From the NCBI GenBank assembly GCA_023428265.1, contig JAEYYW010000082.1, positions 1 through 31,285 of the forward strand: DNA of 31,285 nucleotides, given 5' to 3'. The notes below the pieces were generated by a model. That model had not been told where the DNA came from. It was given only the letters and a program-made list of their open reading frames with translations, and ran no database searches. Of the stretch, positions 1 through 7,583 are shown piece after piece. The first letter of the stretch is position 1. Every line of letters begins with the position of its first letter. The translations under genes were made by a program, and so were the position numbers. The stretch comes from Bacillota bacterium (GTDB taxonomy: Bacteria; Bacillota; Clostridia; Christensenellales; UMGS416).

Positions 1-1
1 C

Positions 2-226
2 TACTACCCCGTTTGGGCCTTCACGATTGAGGACGGCTCTGACGCCAAGATCGGCATCAACAAGATCACTGAGCTGGAAAACAAGTATCTGCCCAGGCTG
101 ATCGTGGAAGATGCTGACAAGTTCGACGCCGCGTGGGACGCCTATGTGGCCGAATATGAGAAGATCAACTATCAGGCCTACCTCGACGAGGTGAACCGCC
201 AGATCGCGGAGAGAATGGGCAAGTAA
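2..226 (+). CDS. ABC transporter extracellular solute-binding protein, C-terminal part
   Basis: This is the last 74 codons of a gene that begins before the window, ending in TAA. The visible part ends YLDEVNRQIAERMGK and has the acidic, Trp/Tyr-rich helical tail (AWDAYVAEYEKINYQAY) typical of the last helices of family 1 (LplA-like) sugar-binding lipoproteins of Firmicutes. Such a protein would be lipid-anchored outside the membrane and deliver an oligosaccharide to the permeases. The identification rests partly on position: two sugar-type permease genes follow on the same strand, the usual binding protein-permease-permease order. The N-terminus, signal peptide and lipobox are outside the window, so the substrate cannot be inferred. 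Confidence 0.75.
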   Translation, partial: YYPVWAFTIEDGSDAKIGINKITELENKYLPRLIVEDADKFDAAWDAYVAEYEKINYQAYLDEVNRQIAERMGK

Positions 227-247
227 TAACCCTAATCCAGTGTCAAC

Positions 248-282
248 GCGTGGATACATGGGCAGCCCCCATGTATCCACGC
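248..282 (+). promoter_or_regulatory. Perfect 15-bp hairpin between binding-protein and permease genes
   Basis: Positions 248-262 are the exact reverse complement of 268-282, with a 5-base loop (cagcc). It lies between the stop of the binding-protein gene (226) and the permease Shine-Dalgarno site (287-291). No T-run follows, so it is not a standard terminator. In binding-protein-dependent transporter operons such hairpins commonly stabilise the upstream mRNA or limit read-through, giving more binding protein than permease; that role here is inference. Confidence 0.7.
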
Positions 283-299
283 ATTCAGGAGTGAGAAAG

Positions 300-1256
300 A
301 TGCAGGCAGCAAGCACAGTGACCGGCCGGGCTGGAACGGGAAAGCGCAAGGGCAGCTCTCTGATGCGCATCGTGAACAAGCAGCGGGCCCTGATTCTGAT
401 GACAATCCCAATCGTGGTTTACGTATATGCATTCAGCTACCGCCCCCTGAAGGGCCTGCTGATGGCTTTCCAGAACTTCCGACCGGGCAAAGCCACACAA
501 AAATGGGTGGGATTTCGAAACTTTGAAATCCTTTTCACCGATGAAGCTTTTTTGCGCGTGCTCCGCAACACGATCAGTATGAGCGTGATCAACCTCACGC
601 TGAGCTTTGTGTTTGCGATTCTTCTGGCCTTATTGATCAATGAAATCCGCCACACCGGCTACAAGCGCGTGGTGCAGTCGGTTTCCTATCTGCCCCACTT
701 CTTGTCGTGGATCATCGTGACGAGCCTGGTCGCCAACTTCCTGAGCTCGGAAAACGGCGTGATCAACAGCATGCTGCTGCAGCTTGGAATCGTCAAGGAG
801 CCAATACACTGGCTGGCAAAACCTGGGCTATTCTGGTGGGTTGTGGGCGGTGCCCATGTGTGGAAGGAGACCGGGTGGAACTCCATCATCTATCTGGCGG
901 CGATCGCCAGCATCTCACCGGAATTATATGAGGCGGCCTATATGGACGGTGCAAACCGCCTCCAGCGTATGGCCCACATCACATTGCCAGGTATCAAGTC
1001 CACCATCGTGGTGCTGCTGATCATGAATTTGGGCTGGATCCTGAACGCCGGGTTCGAGGTGCAGTTCCTTCTTGGCAACGGTATTGTATCTGATGTGTCG
1101 GAAACGATCGACATCTTCGTCATCCGCAACGGCATCTCGCTGGGCAACTATTCACTTGCCACTGCCGCAGGCATGTTCCGATCCGTCGTCAGCCTGATCA
1201 TGCTGACCTCGGCAAACGCCATCGCCAACCGGCTTGGCGAGGAAAGACTGGTCTAG
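300..1256 (+). CDS. Sugar ABC transporter permease, LplB/UgpA type
   Basis: A 318-residue multi-membrane-segment permease of the binding-protein-dependent family that forms half of the membrane channel. The N-terminus is polar, followed by a first membrane helix (ALILMTIPIVVYVYAFSY) and the motif PLKGLLMAFQNFRP seen in LplB/YteP-type proteins. The cytoplasmic EAA loop, which contacts the ATPase, is EAAYMDGANRLQRMAHITLP. An in-frame start at 240 is possible but would run through the 248-282 hairpin. ATG 300 has AGGAG at 287-291 with 8-base spacing and is preferred. The second permease follows 15 bases after the stop. No ATPase gene lies downstream, which is common because these transporters often share an MsmK-type ATPase encoded elsewhere. 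The substrate is unknown, probably an oligosaccharide. Confidence 0.92.
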   Translation: MQAASTVTGRAGTGKRKGSSLMRIVNKQRALILMTIPIVVYVYAFSYRPLKGLLMAFQNFRPGKATQKWVGFRNFEILFTDEAFLRVLRNTISMSVINLTLSFVFAILLALLINEIRHTGYKRVVQSVSYLPHFLSWIIVTSLVANFLSSENGVINSMLLQLGIVKEPIHWLAKPGLFWWVVGGAHVWKETGWNSIIYLAAIASISPELYEAAYMDGANRLQRMAHITLPGIKSTIVVLLIMNLGWILNAGFEVQFLLGNGIVSDVSETIDIFVIRNGISLGNYSLATAAGMFRSVVSLIMLTSANAIANRLGEERLV

Positions 1257-1271
1257 AGGAGGACGCCGGAT

Positions 1272-2174
1272 ATGGAAGCATTGCGTAAGAAATTTACATT
1301 TTTTGATGCCATCAATTACTTGCTGATGCTGGTTATGATGGTGGTGATGGTCTATCCGTTCTGGAATACAATTGCCATTTCCTTCAACGACGCGATGGAC
1401 AGCATCAAGGGCAACATCTACTTTTGGCCCAGAGTATTCACGTTTTATAACTATGAGTCGCTGTTCGCTACAAACAACCTTGTCAACGCGTTCTTTGTGT
1501 CGGTGTCCAAGACGGTATTGGTCACGATCCTGAACGTCTTATTCTCGGCAATGACGGCATACATCCTGAGCCGACGGGATTTCTTCCTGAACAAGGTGCT
1601 GACGGTCTTTCTGGTTGCCACAATGTATGTGTCCGCAGGGCTCATCCCGCAGTATTTCAACTACAGGGACTTTAGCCTGATCAACAATTATCTCGTCTAC
1701 ATCCTGCCGGGCATGCTCGGTGTGTTCAACGTGATCGTGATTCGCACCTATATCTACACACTGCCTGATAGCCTGGCAGAGTCCGCCAGGATCGACGGCG
1801 CCGGTGATTTCCGCATCTTCCTGCAGATCATCATGCCGCTGTGCAAGCCGGTGCTTGCGACGGTGGCGCTGTGGGTGGCGGTGGGTGCGTGGAACGAATG
1901 GTTTGACACCTACATTTTCGCCTCCTCCAAGCAGGAGCTGAGCACGCTTCAGTTTGAGATGATGAAGCTGCTGTCCTCCTCGATGGTGCAAAGCGGAGCG
2001 CAGACGCCTGGCTTGGTGGCCACAAGCACCCAGGGCGGCAAAAGCAACATGATCACGCCGGTATCCATCCGCTCGGCCATTTCGATCATCGCCGCGCTGC
2101 CGATCATCTTTGTATATCCCTTCCTGCAGAAATACTTCATCGCCGGTCTCCATGTGGGCGGCGTGAAGGGCTGA
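1272..2174 (+). CDS. Sugar ABC transporter permease, LplC/YtcP (UgpE/MalG) type
   Basis: A 300-residue inner-membrane permease, the partner of the preceding gene. The start ATG has AGGAGGA at 1257-1263, and the Shine-Dalgarno begins directly after the stop of the first permease, so the two are translationally close. The first helix is YLLMLVMMVVMVYPFWNTIA. The EAA loop is SARIDGAGDFRIFLQIIMPL, followed by WVAVGAWNEW, a signature of MalG-like carbohydrate permeases. The C-terminus YFIAGLHVGGVKG is typical of the LplC/YtcP group. This is the last gene of the operon; a long hairpin follows at 2235-2281. Family assignment is secure, the transported sugar is not known. Confidence 0.93.
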   Translation: MEALRKKFTFFDAINYLLMLVMMVVMVYPFWNTIAISFNDAMDSIKGNIYFWPRVFTFYNYESLFATNNLVNAFFVSVSKTVLVTILNVLFSAMTAYILSRRDFFLNKVLTVFLVATMYVSAGLIPQYFNYRDFSLINNYLVYILPGMLGVFNVIVIRTYIYTLPDSLAESARIDGAGDFRIFLQIIMPLCKPVLATVALWVAVGAWNEWFDTYIFASSKQELSTLQFEMMKLLSSSMVQSGAQTPGLVATSTQGGKSNMITPVSIRSAISIIAALPIIFVYPFLQKYFIAGLHVGGVKG

Positions 2175-2234
2175 TCCCCCCTCTGCCCCTTCCGGCGTAA
2201 ATGCCGTAATGCCTTTCCTCCTTTTTTACAGCGT

Positions 2235-2281
2235 CAGGCTGTATGCGCGGAGATTCGCAGTCTCTCCGCCCATACAGCCTG
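2235..2281 (+). terminator. Hairpin after the ABC transporter operon
   Basis: Positions 2235-2253 pair with 2263-2281: an 11-bp outer arm (caggctgtatg/catacagcctg), one C-C mismatch, a 7-bp inner arm (gcggaga/tctccgc) and a 9-base loop. The following bases attctgttt are only partly T-rich, so termination is probable rather than certain. A run of six T (2223-2228) lies just before the stem. Confidence 0.5.
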
Positions 2282-2320
2282 ATTCTGTTTCCGACGCTGC
2301 AAGGCGGTTCCATACACATG

Positions 2321-2349
2321 TTGAGTTCCACATCTGAATAAGCTATATA
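2321..2349 (+). promoter_or_regulatory. Sigma-A-like promoter of the SpoVB-like gene
   Basis: A -35 element TTGAGT (2321-2326) and -10 element TATATA (2344-2349) are separated by exactly 17 bases, just upstream of the gene's Shine-Dalgarno (2361-2366). This separates the flippase gene from the transporter operon. Confidence 0.5.
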
Positions 2350-2373
2350 AACGCCGCTCCAGGAGGTCCTTCC

Positions 2374-3945
2374 TTGGCAATGGCAAAGAAATCGGCGCTG
2401 CAAAGCGCCTTGATGCTCACCGCCTCCAGCATCGGCCTGCAGCTGCTTGGGTTTGCCTATCGTGTGTTTATTAGCCGCGTCACAGGGCCGGAAGGCATCG
2501 GTGTGCTGCAGCTGGTGATGCCGGTGTATGGCATTCTCATCTCGCTCACATACGGTGGCTTTACCACGGCAATCACCCAGCTGGCCAGCGAGCACGGCGC
2601 TTTGGGCGACAAAGGCGCCATGCGGCTGATCGTCAAGCTATCGCTGATCGGTTTTGTGCTGCTGTTTGTGGCCGTGTCCATCCCGACGGTGCTATATTCC
2701 GATTGGATCTCCGCGACGGTGCTGGGCGACGGGGAAACGCGGCTGGCGTTGCTGTTCCTGCTTCCCTGCCTCCTGCTGACCGGGCTTGAAAACATCTTCA
2801 AAAGCTGGTTCTATGGTGTAAAAGAGGTAAAAGCGCCGGCCATCTCAGACCAGATGGAGCAAATTGTGCGGATCGCCGCGGTGGTGGGGTTACTGCTGTG
2901 GCTCCGGCCAAAGGACCCGGCGATGGCCGCCGCGGTGATCGTGGCCGGCATGACCATCAGCGAGCTGTTCAGCAGCACACTGCTGGCGGTGTGGTATCGG
3001 AAAGCACGGCCCGCAAGCGGCAAGGCAGCCCACCCGGCAGGCCTTTTCAAGAAGCTCATGCTGGTTGCGCTGCCCGTTTCCGCCTCGGCGCTGGCAGGAA
3101 ACCTGCTCTCCGCAGCCAACACGGTGCTGGTGCCCCAGCGCCTGATGGCCTCCGGCATGCCCCAGCAGCAGGCCGTGGGCGCGCTGGGCGTGGCGCTAGG
3201 CATGGCCCTACCGCTCTTCTTTTTGCCCATGGCGTTTATGGGCCCGCTGGTGATGGTGATGCTGCCGCGGCTGTCGGAGAGCCTGGCCGTGGGCAATATG
3301 GCCGATGCCCACCGGAAAATGGGCAAGGCATTTTATGGCACCGGGCTCATCGCGCTGCCGGCGGTGGCGGTGCTGGCGCCGATCGGCCCGGCTGTGATGC
3401 AGCTGCTTTATAAACAAACGCTGCCCCTGGACTACATCCTGCTGACGGCTGCGGCAATGGCGCTCACCTATTACCAGATGATCACCGCCGGCATGCTCAA
3501 CGGCACCGGGCTGCAAAGCCGGGCGATGATCAGCACAATCGCCGGCGACATCCTGCAATTGGGAATTACATGGGTCACTGTTTCAAACCCAAAAATCGGC
3601 ATCTACGGCTTTTTATGGGGGATGATCGCCGGGGCGGCGCTCTCCGTGGTCATGAACGTGCGCTGTCTGGACTCCAAACTGGAGTTCAAGCTCAAATGGG
3701 CGCAATGGGTCGTGCTGCCGGTTCTGGCGGCGGCGGCTTGCGCGCTGGCCTGCGGCAATGTGAACACACTGATGAAATCCTGGGGCTGGGGCAACGTGCC
3801 GGCGATGTTGTGGGCTGTGGCCGCTGCCGCGTTGGTGTATCTGCTGTGCATCAAGATACAGGGCATCCGCGTCGGGCCCTATCTGAAATCAATGCTCCCG
3901 AAGGGCAAGGCGCAAGCAGTTGGAGCAATGCCGTTCTTTTTCTAG
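2374..3945 (+). CDS. SpoVB/MurJ-like polysaccharide biosynthesis flippase
   Basis: A 523-residue membrane protein of the MOP superfamily (SpoVB/YkvU/YtgP group) with about 14 predicted hydrophobic segments. The N-terminal pattern of small residues, then GLQLLGFAYRVFISRVTGPEGIG and LVMPVYGILISLTYGG, is characteristic of the SpoVB family. These proteins move lipid-linked cell-wall or spore-cortex precursors across the membrane; SpoVB is needed for cortex synthesis in Bacillus. The start is TTG at 2374: AGGAGG (2361-2366) is 7 bases upstream, while the in-frame ATG at 2380 would be 13 bases away. The gene has its own promoter candidate and ends 13 bases from the convergent sdaAA stop. Which member it is (SpoVB, YkvU, MurJ) cannot be settled here. 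Confidence 0.88.
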   Translation: MAMAKKSALQSALMLTASSIGLQLLGFAYRVFISRVTGPEGIGVLQLVMPVYGILISLTYGGFTTAITQLASEHGALGDKGAMRLIVKLSLIGFVLLFVAVSIPTVLYSDWISATVLGDGETRLALLFLLPCLLLTGLENIFKSWFYGVKEVKAPAISDQMEQIVRIAAVVGLLLWLRPKDPAMAAAVIVAGMTISELFSSTLLAVWYRKARPASGKAAHPAGLFKKLMLVALPVSASALAGNLLSAANTVLVPQRLMASGMPQQQAVGALGVALGMALPLFFLPMAFMGPLVMVMLPRLSESLAVGNMADAHRKMGKAFYGTGLIALPAVAVLAPIGPAVMQLLYKQTLPLDYILLTAAAMALTYYQMITAGMLNGTGLQSRAMISTIAGDILQLGITWVTVSNPKIGIYGFLWGMIAGAALSVVMNVRCLDSKLEFKLKWAQWVVLPVLAAAACALACGNVNTLMKSWGWGNVPAMLWAVAAAALVYLLCIKIQGIRVGPYLKSMLPKGKAQAVGAMPFFF

Positions 3946-3958
3946 AGCCGCAGAGCGG

Positions 3959-4837
3959 CTACCGCTCCGGGAAGACCTTTGCCCGGAGCCGGCAGCCGGT
4001 GGGCGTGGCGGCCAAGCCGCCCTTTGCCGTCTCCCTCAGTGTGGCGGGCATTGCCTGGCCGATGGAAAACATCGCGTCGATCACTTCATCCAGCGGGATT
4101 GCGCTTTGTATGCCTGCCAGTGCCATGTCAGCGGCGGTGAGCGCCACCACGGCGAACACGCCGTTGCGCTTCACACAAGGCACTTCCACCAGCCCGGCCA
4201 CCGGGTCACAGACCAGCCCCAGCGAGTTCTTCAACGCAAGCGCCGCGCCATGGCAGCACATCTCCGGGCTGCCGCCCATCAGTTCCACAGCGGCGGCGGC
4301 AGCCATTGCGGCGGCGCTGCCGCACTCTGCCTGGCAGCCGCCCTCAGCGCCGGAGAGCGTCGCCCGGGCCGCCACAGCCTGCCCCACGCCGGCGGCGGTG
4401 AGCAGTGCCGCAACGATGGCGTCATCAGCAAACCCGTGCGCTTGCTGGAGCGAGAGCAGCACACCGGGCAGAATGCCGCAGGAGCCGGCTGTGGGGGCAG
4501 CCACAATCACGCCCATGGAGGCGTTGACGCAGGAGGCCGCCAGCGCGTAGACAGCGGCCTTTGCGGCGGCATCACCCAGCAGGCTCTTGTGCTCCCGCAA
4601 ATAGTTGCTGTAGCGCAGCGCCTCACCACCGGTGAGCCCGCTCACCGACTGCCCCGCCCGCACCACGCCGGATTCCACCGACTGGCGCATCGCGGCCACC
4701 ATATCAGCCACTCTATTGCGCACTTCGGCCTCGGTCATGCCGCTTTCCGCAGCTTCATCCTTTGCCACCAGGTCTGAAAGGCGCACATTTTGCTCCGTTG
4801 CCTCGCGGGCAAGCCTGCCCATGCTTTTGATTGCCAT
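3959..4837 (-). CDS. sdaAA: L-serine dehydratase, iron-sulfur-dependent, alpha subunit
   Basis: A 292-residue catalytic subunit of the two-subunit, 4Fe-4S L-serine ammonia-lyase that converts L-serine to pyruvate and ammonia. Family landmarks are visible: MGRLAREATEQNVRLSDLV at the N-terminus, APTAGSCGILPGV in the middle, then GAEGGCQAECGSA and GLVCDPVAGLVEVPCVKRNG, which carry conserved cysteines of the type that bind the cluster. The length is normal for the alpha subunit. It lies 11 bases downstream of the beta-subunit gene, with its Shine-Dalgarno (AGGTGATC) in the gap, so both are one operon. The enzyme is typical of anaerobic or low-oxygen Firmicutes, where it supplies pyruvate from serine. 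Confidence 0.97.
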   Translation of the reverse strand: MAIKSMGRLAREATEQNVRLSDLVAKDEAAESGMTEAEVRNRVADMVAAMRQSVESGVVRAGQSVSGLTGGEALRYSNYLREHKSLLGDAAAKAAVYALAASCVNASMGVIVAAPTAGSCGILPGVLLSLQQAHGFADDAIVAALLTAAGVGQAVAARATLSGAEGGCQAECGSAAAMAAAAAVELMGGSPEMCCHGAALALKNSLGLVCDPVAGLVEVPCVKRNGVFAVVALTAADMALAGIQSAIPLDEVIDAMFSIGQAMPATLRETAKGGLAATPTGCRLRAKVFPER

Positions 4838-4848
4838 ACGATCACCTG

Positions 4849-5508
4849 TTATGCTTGCGGAATATAGATCACATCTGTGACACCGGGGATTGCCCCAATG
4901 CTTTTCCGGGTCTCTTCCGGCACCTCCGTGTCGGTCTCGATCACGGCAACGGCGTCACCGCCCCGGCGGGCCCGCGTCACCTTCATCGCCGCGATGTTGA
5001 ACCCCTGCTGCGACAGCACCGTGGTTGCGGCCGCAACCACGCCGGGGTGGTCGGTGTGCGGCAGCACCAGCGTGGGCTGGGCGCAGGATATGCCCAGCTC
5101 ATACTCGCCCATCGCATCCAGGCGGATGTTGCCGCCGCCTACGGAGCTGGCGCGAATTTTGATCGAGCCCTTCTCTCCGGAGGCCTCGATCACAACGGTG
5201 TTGGGATGGAAGCGGCTTTCCTCCGCTGTGTAAAACGCGTAGGACAGGCCCCGCCGGCGGGCTTCCCAAAGACTGTTGGAGATGAGAGGGCTCGCCATCT
5301 TGAGGCCCAGCAGCCCGCCTACAATGGCCCGGTCGGTGCCATGCCCCTTGCCGGTTTCGGCAAAGGAGCCATAAAGCGTGATATCTGCCCGACACACTTC
5401 ACCGCCCAGCAGTAGCCGGGCGATTTGCCCGATGCGGATGGCTCCGGCAGTGTGCGAGCTGGAAGGCCCCACTGTGACCGGGCCTATGATGTCAAAAATG
5501 CTGGGCAT
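4849..5508 (-). CDS. sdaAB: L-serine dehydratase, iron-sulfur-dependent, beta subunit
   Basis: A 219-residue regulatory subunit, the usual length. It begins MPSIFDIIGPVTVGPSSSHTAGAIRIGQ, the strongly conserved substrate-side motif (GPSSSHTAG) of the family. The C-terminal third is an ACT-like domain (GFNIAAMKVTRARRGGDAVA through IPGVTDVIYI). An upstream in-frame ATG exists at 5634, but that extension is not family-like and covers the hairpin leader. ATG 5508 is preceded by GGGGGTGATG and matches the family start. It is the first gene of the sdaAB-sdaAA operon. A promoter candidate lies at 5699-5729, giving a leader of about 185 bases with two hairpins. Confidence 0.96.
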   Translation of the reverse strand: MPSIFDIIGPVTVGPSSSHTAGAIRIGQIARLLLGGEVCRADITLYGSFAETGKGHGTDRAIVGGLLGLKMASPLISNSLWEARRRGLSYAFYTAEESRFHPNTVVIEASGEKGSIKIRASSVGGGNIRLDAMGEYELGISCAQPTLVLPHTDHPGVVAAATTVLSQQGFNIAAMKVTRARRGGDAVAVIETDTEVPEETRKSIGAIPGVTDVIYIPQA

Positions 5509-5580
5509 CTCATCACCCCCATGGCTGCCTGTGAATAGTATAGCACCTGGAAGTGAGCGAATAAACATGCTCCATGGATG

Positions 5581-5643
5581 GCAGGCTCTTCTCACTGGCC
5601 TGCATAGCAAAAGCGCCCGGCAGTGGCCAACCACCCGGACGCT
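5581..5643 (-). promoter_or_regulatory. Two hairpins in the sdaAB leader, attenuator-like
   Basis: On the minus strand, AGCGTCCGG and CCGGGCGCT (arms 5635-5643 and 5612-5620, one G-U pair) form a 9-bp stem around an inner GTGG/CCAC stem, followed by TTTT (5609-5612). A second hairpin follows, GCAGGC/GCCTGC (5598-5603 and 5581-5586). The first looks like an intrinsic terminator with a short U-run, placed between the promoter candidate and the sdaAB start. A CACTGCC in the first hairpin could instead pair with GGcCAGTG in the second, with one bulge. Regulation by attenuation is inference. Alternatively the hairpin simply ends spmA transcripts. Confidence 0.4.
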
Positions 5644-5698
5644 CCATGCTCCGTTTTGAGATGTCTCTCAAATCAGACTGTCATTCGAAGGCAATCCT

Positions 5699-5729
5699 AT
5701 TATATGCCTGCTCCGGCTTCATTATGCAA
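5699..5729 (-). promoter_or_regulatory. Sigma-A-like promoter of sdaAB-sdaAA
   Basis: On the minus strand, TTGCAT (5724-5729) and a perfect TATAAT (5699-5704) are separated by 19 bases, slightly long. It sits between the end of spmA (5754) and sdaAB, so it would drive the serine dehydratase operon separately. Confidence 0.45.
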
Positions 5730-5753
5730 GACCGGCATGGAATGATCTGGCAA

Positions 5754-6341
5754 TCAGCATCGTCTCCGCCCAAAACCGGCCAGCATTTTCGCTGCCGCAA
5801 TGCCAAACACAGTGGCGGTGATGCTGGCCAGGATCGCCGGCAGAAGGATGTCGGAGGCCGATGCGGACCCCGCTGCCTGCCGCAGCGCGATCACCGTGGT
5901 GGGGATTAGTTGCAGCGATGAGCAGTTCACCACCAGCAGCATGCACATGTCGTCGGTTGCTTCTCCCCCGCCGCGGCCCATCGCCTTCATTTCACGAATG
6001 GCCTCCAGACCCGCCGGTGTGGCGGCATTGCCCACGCCAAGCATGTTAGCGGCCATGTTCATTGAGATATGCCGGGCAGCCGGGGAGCCGGCCGGCACAG
6101 AGGGATACAGCCACCGCAATGGCCGCGCCAGCGCCCGGGCAAACCGTTCGGCCAGGCCAGAGTCGCCAATGATCTCCATGACGCCGCACCACAGCGCATA
6201 GACGGCCAGCAGCGTGATGAAAAGTTTCACCGCGCCTGCTGCGCCATCCATCGCCGCGCCAAACAGGCGATCCATCCTGCCCGTTGCGGCTGCCGTGAGG
6301 GTGCTGGCGAGCACCATGCCCGCCCAAAGCCAGTTCATCAT
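5754..6341 (-). CDS. spmA: Spore maturation protein A
   Basis: A 195-residue membrane protein with the nucleoside-recognition (Gate) domain. Landmarks are the N-terminal MNWLWAGMVLAS helix, GVMEIIGDSGLAERFARALARPLRWLYP, and the conserved segment NMAANMLGVGNAATPAGLEAI with TDDMCMLLVVNCSSLQLIPTTVIALR. SpmA works with SpmB in dehydration and maturation of the spore core; the biochemical activity is unknown. The length equals Bacillus SpmA. The start ATG 6341 has GGAGG with 8-base spacing; an adjacent second ATG is also possible. Unlike the usual spmA-spmB pair, no spmB follows: the next minus-strand gene is sdaAB. Confidence 0.93.
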   Translation of the reverse strand: MMNWLWAGMVLASTLTAAATGRMDRLFGAAMDGAAGAVKLFITLLAVYALWCGVMEIIGDSGLAERFARALARPLRWLYPSVPAGSPAARHISMNMAANMLGVGNAATPAGLEAIREMKAMGRGGGEATDDMCMLLVVNCSSLQLIPTTVIALRQAAGSASASDILLPAILASITATVFGIAAAKMLAGFGRRRC

Positions 6342-6427
6342 GGTCTCAGCCTCCGCCTTGTCCGTTCATTGTATGCAGGCGGCGCGGTGTGTATGATTGG
6401 CCGCAATACAGCAACACACCCGTAATA

Positions 6428-6458
6428 CAGCAAGGCGGGCTCTAAGGCCCGCCTGCTG
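6428..6458 (-). terminator. Hairpin after the SleB-like gene
   Basis: On the minus strand CAGCAGGCGGGC pairs with GCCCGCCTTGCTG (one T bulge) around a 6-base loop, 42 bases past the SleB-like stop. The following TTACGGG is poor in T, so termination may be inefficient and could allow read-through into spmA. Three tandem copies of gactact-type sequence lie between the stop and the hairpin (6473-6495). Confidence 0.5.
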
Positions 6459-6500
6459 AACTTGCTAACTATTGACTACTGACTACTGACTACTGATTCC

Positions 6501-7364
6501 TCACTTCTTCAGCTTCGCATACTTGCTGACGCCATATCTGTTGATCATGGCTCTGAGCGTGGCAGGACCGGCGATGCCATCGGCCACAAGGCCGCGGCTC
6601 TTCTGGAATTTGACCACTGCCTCCTTGGTGCCGTCACCAAACCACCCGTCGGTGGTGACGCCATAGCCCAGGCCCCGCAGCATGATCTGCAGATTGCGCA
6701 CGCGGGCAGAGGGTTTGCAGCCATGCTGCGGCCATTTGTAGGTGCGCTTGAACTTTGCTTCGGGCACCGTATCCAGATTGCTGCGGCCGGCGTACACATC
6801 CTGATAAAACGCGGTGGCGCCGATGTGCTTCCAGTACTCATGCCGCCCCCAGTTGGCCTTGCTCTTTGTGGCGCGGAAGAAATAGGTGTTTTGCGGCACC
6901 ACCCAAGTTTCATAATGCAGCACATCCCACGCGGCCTTTCTGCATTCGGCATTGGGCACGGTTTTGGGGTTGTAGCAGAACTGATTGGGCCTGGTCACCA
7001 CTTCCTCAATCGTGTCACCGGGGTAGCCTTTGGACAGCACGCGGTTCATCACCACGTTGCCGACGGCAAGCTTCGCTTGATAAGACTCGCCCCGCACCTC
7101 CAGGTGGATCACGATGGCGAGCATCGTGAGCTCCTTATCGGTGAACTCATAGCGGTTGCTGGAATAACCCTTGCGGTTGTAGTATGTGTCTGCCTTGACC
7201 ATAAAGTCGGGAATCAACGTGCTCACATTGGCAGCGGCAGCGGGAGCAGCCGCAGCGCGCAGACCCATGCCCGGCGCGGCGGCCATCGCCTGCGCGCCGC
7301 CGCCCAAACACAGCGAAGCTGCGGTCAACAGAGCCAAAAAAACAGATACCAGTTTTCCTTTCAT
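6501..7364 (-). CDS. Secreted cell wall hydrolase, SleB/CwlJ type, with C-terminal PG-binding domain
   Basis: A 287-residue exported protein with a clear signal peptide (MKGKLVSVFLALLTAASLCL, cleavage near AMA-AAP). The catalytic SleB/CwlJ (Hydrolase_2) domain spans about residues 75-190, with the signature IHLEVRGESYQAKLAVGNVV and the likely catalytic glutamate E89 or E93. A peptidoglycan-binding domain follows at about 215-273 (NLQIMLRGLGYG, DGWFGDGTKEAVVKFQKSRG, ADGIAGPAT). The family contains spore-cortex-lytic transglycosylases used in germination. In classical SleB the binding domain precedes the catalytic one; here the order is reversed. ATG 7364 has AAGGAG with 7-base spacing; ATG 7368 is out of frame. 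It may act in germination or in vegetative wall turnover. Confidence 0.9.
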   Translation of the reverse strand: MKGKLVSVFLALLTAASLCLGGGAQAMAAAPGMGLRAAAAPAAAANVSTLIPDFMVKADTYYNRKGYSSNRYEFTDKELTMLAIVIHLEVRGESYQAKLAVGNVVMNRVLSKGYPGDTIEEVVTRPNQFCYNPKTVPNAECRKAAWDVLHYETWVVPQNTYFFRATKSKANWGRHEYWKHIGATAFYQDVYAGRSNLDTVPEAKFKRTYKWPQHGCKPSARVRNLQIMLRGLGYGVTTDGWFGDGTKEAVVKFQKSRGLVADGIAGPATLRAMINRYGVSKYAKLKK

Positions 7365-7471
7365 TCATACACTCCTTTTGGGGCTTATGTTTAAATGCCC
7401 ATAGTTTCAACAAATCTAAACAAACTGTGCCAATAGGAATATACTATAATCTGCACATGATGTATAAACCT

Positions 7472-7500
7472 AGTATACATGCGCTTTTTACCAGAAGCAA
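7472..7500 (-). promoter_or_regulatory. Sigma-A-like promoter upstream of the SleB-like gene
   Basis: On the minus strand TTGCTT (7495-7500) and TATACT (7472-7477) are 17 bases apart, about 108 bases before the start codon. I did not find a convincing forespore sigma-G pair, which would be expected for a germination enzyme; several overlapping AT-rich words make this uncertain. Confidence 0.4.
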
Positions 7501-7525
7501 GTGAACATTTTATGAAGGAAAAATA

Positions 7526-7566
7526 AACCAAAAAAGCCCAGCCGGCAACATAACCGGCTGGGCTTT
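7526..7566 (-). terminator. Intrinsic terminator of the PrsA-like gene
   Basis: Positions 7533-7545 and 7554-7566 are exact reverse complements (13 bp, aaagcccagccgg), with an 8-base loop. Read on the minus strand the stem is followed by TTTTTTGGTT. It begins 18 bases past the gene's stop. Confidence 0.93.
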
Positions 7567-7583
7567 GCGGTTTTTCGGGTGGA

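Noticed and set aside
240..299. In-frame ATG extension of the first permease
   Set aside because: It runs through the perfect hairpin and lacks a Shine-Dalgarno; ATG 300 has AGGAG at ideal spacing.
3946..3960. 6-bp inverted repeat between the convergent flippase and sdaAA stops as a bidirectional terminator
   Set aside because: The stem is neat (AGCCGC/GCGGCT) but no T-run follows in either direction.
5509..5700. T-box riboswitch upstream of sdaAB
   Set aside because: A GGGTGG occurs, but the following bases do not match the conserved NACCGCG and no stem I specifier arrangement was found.
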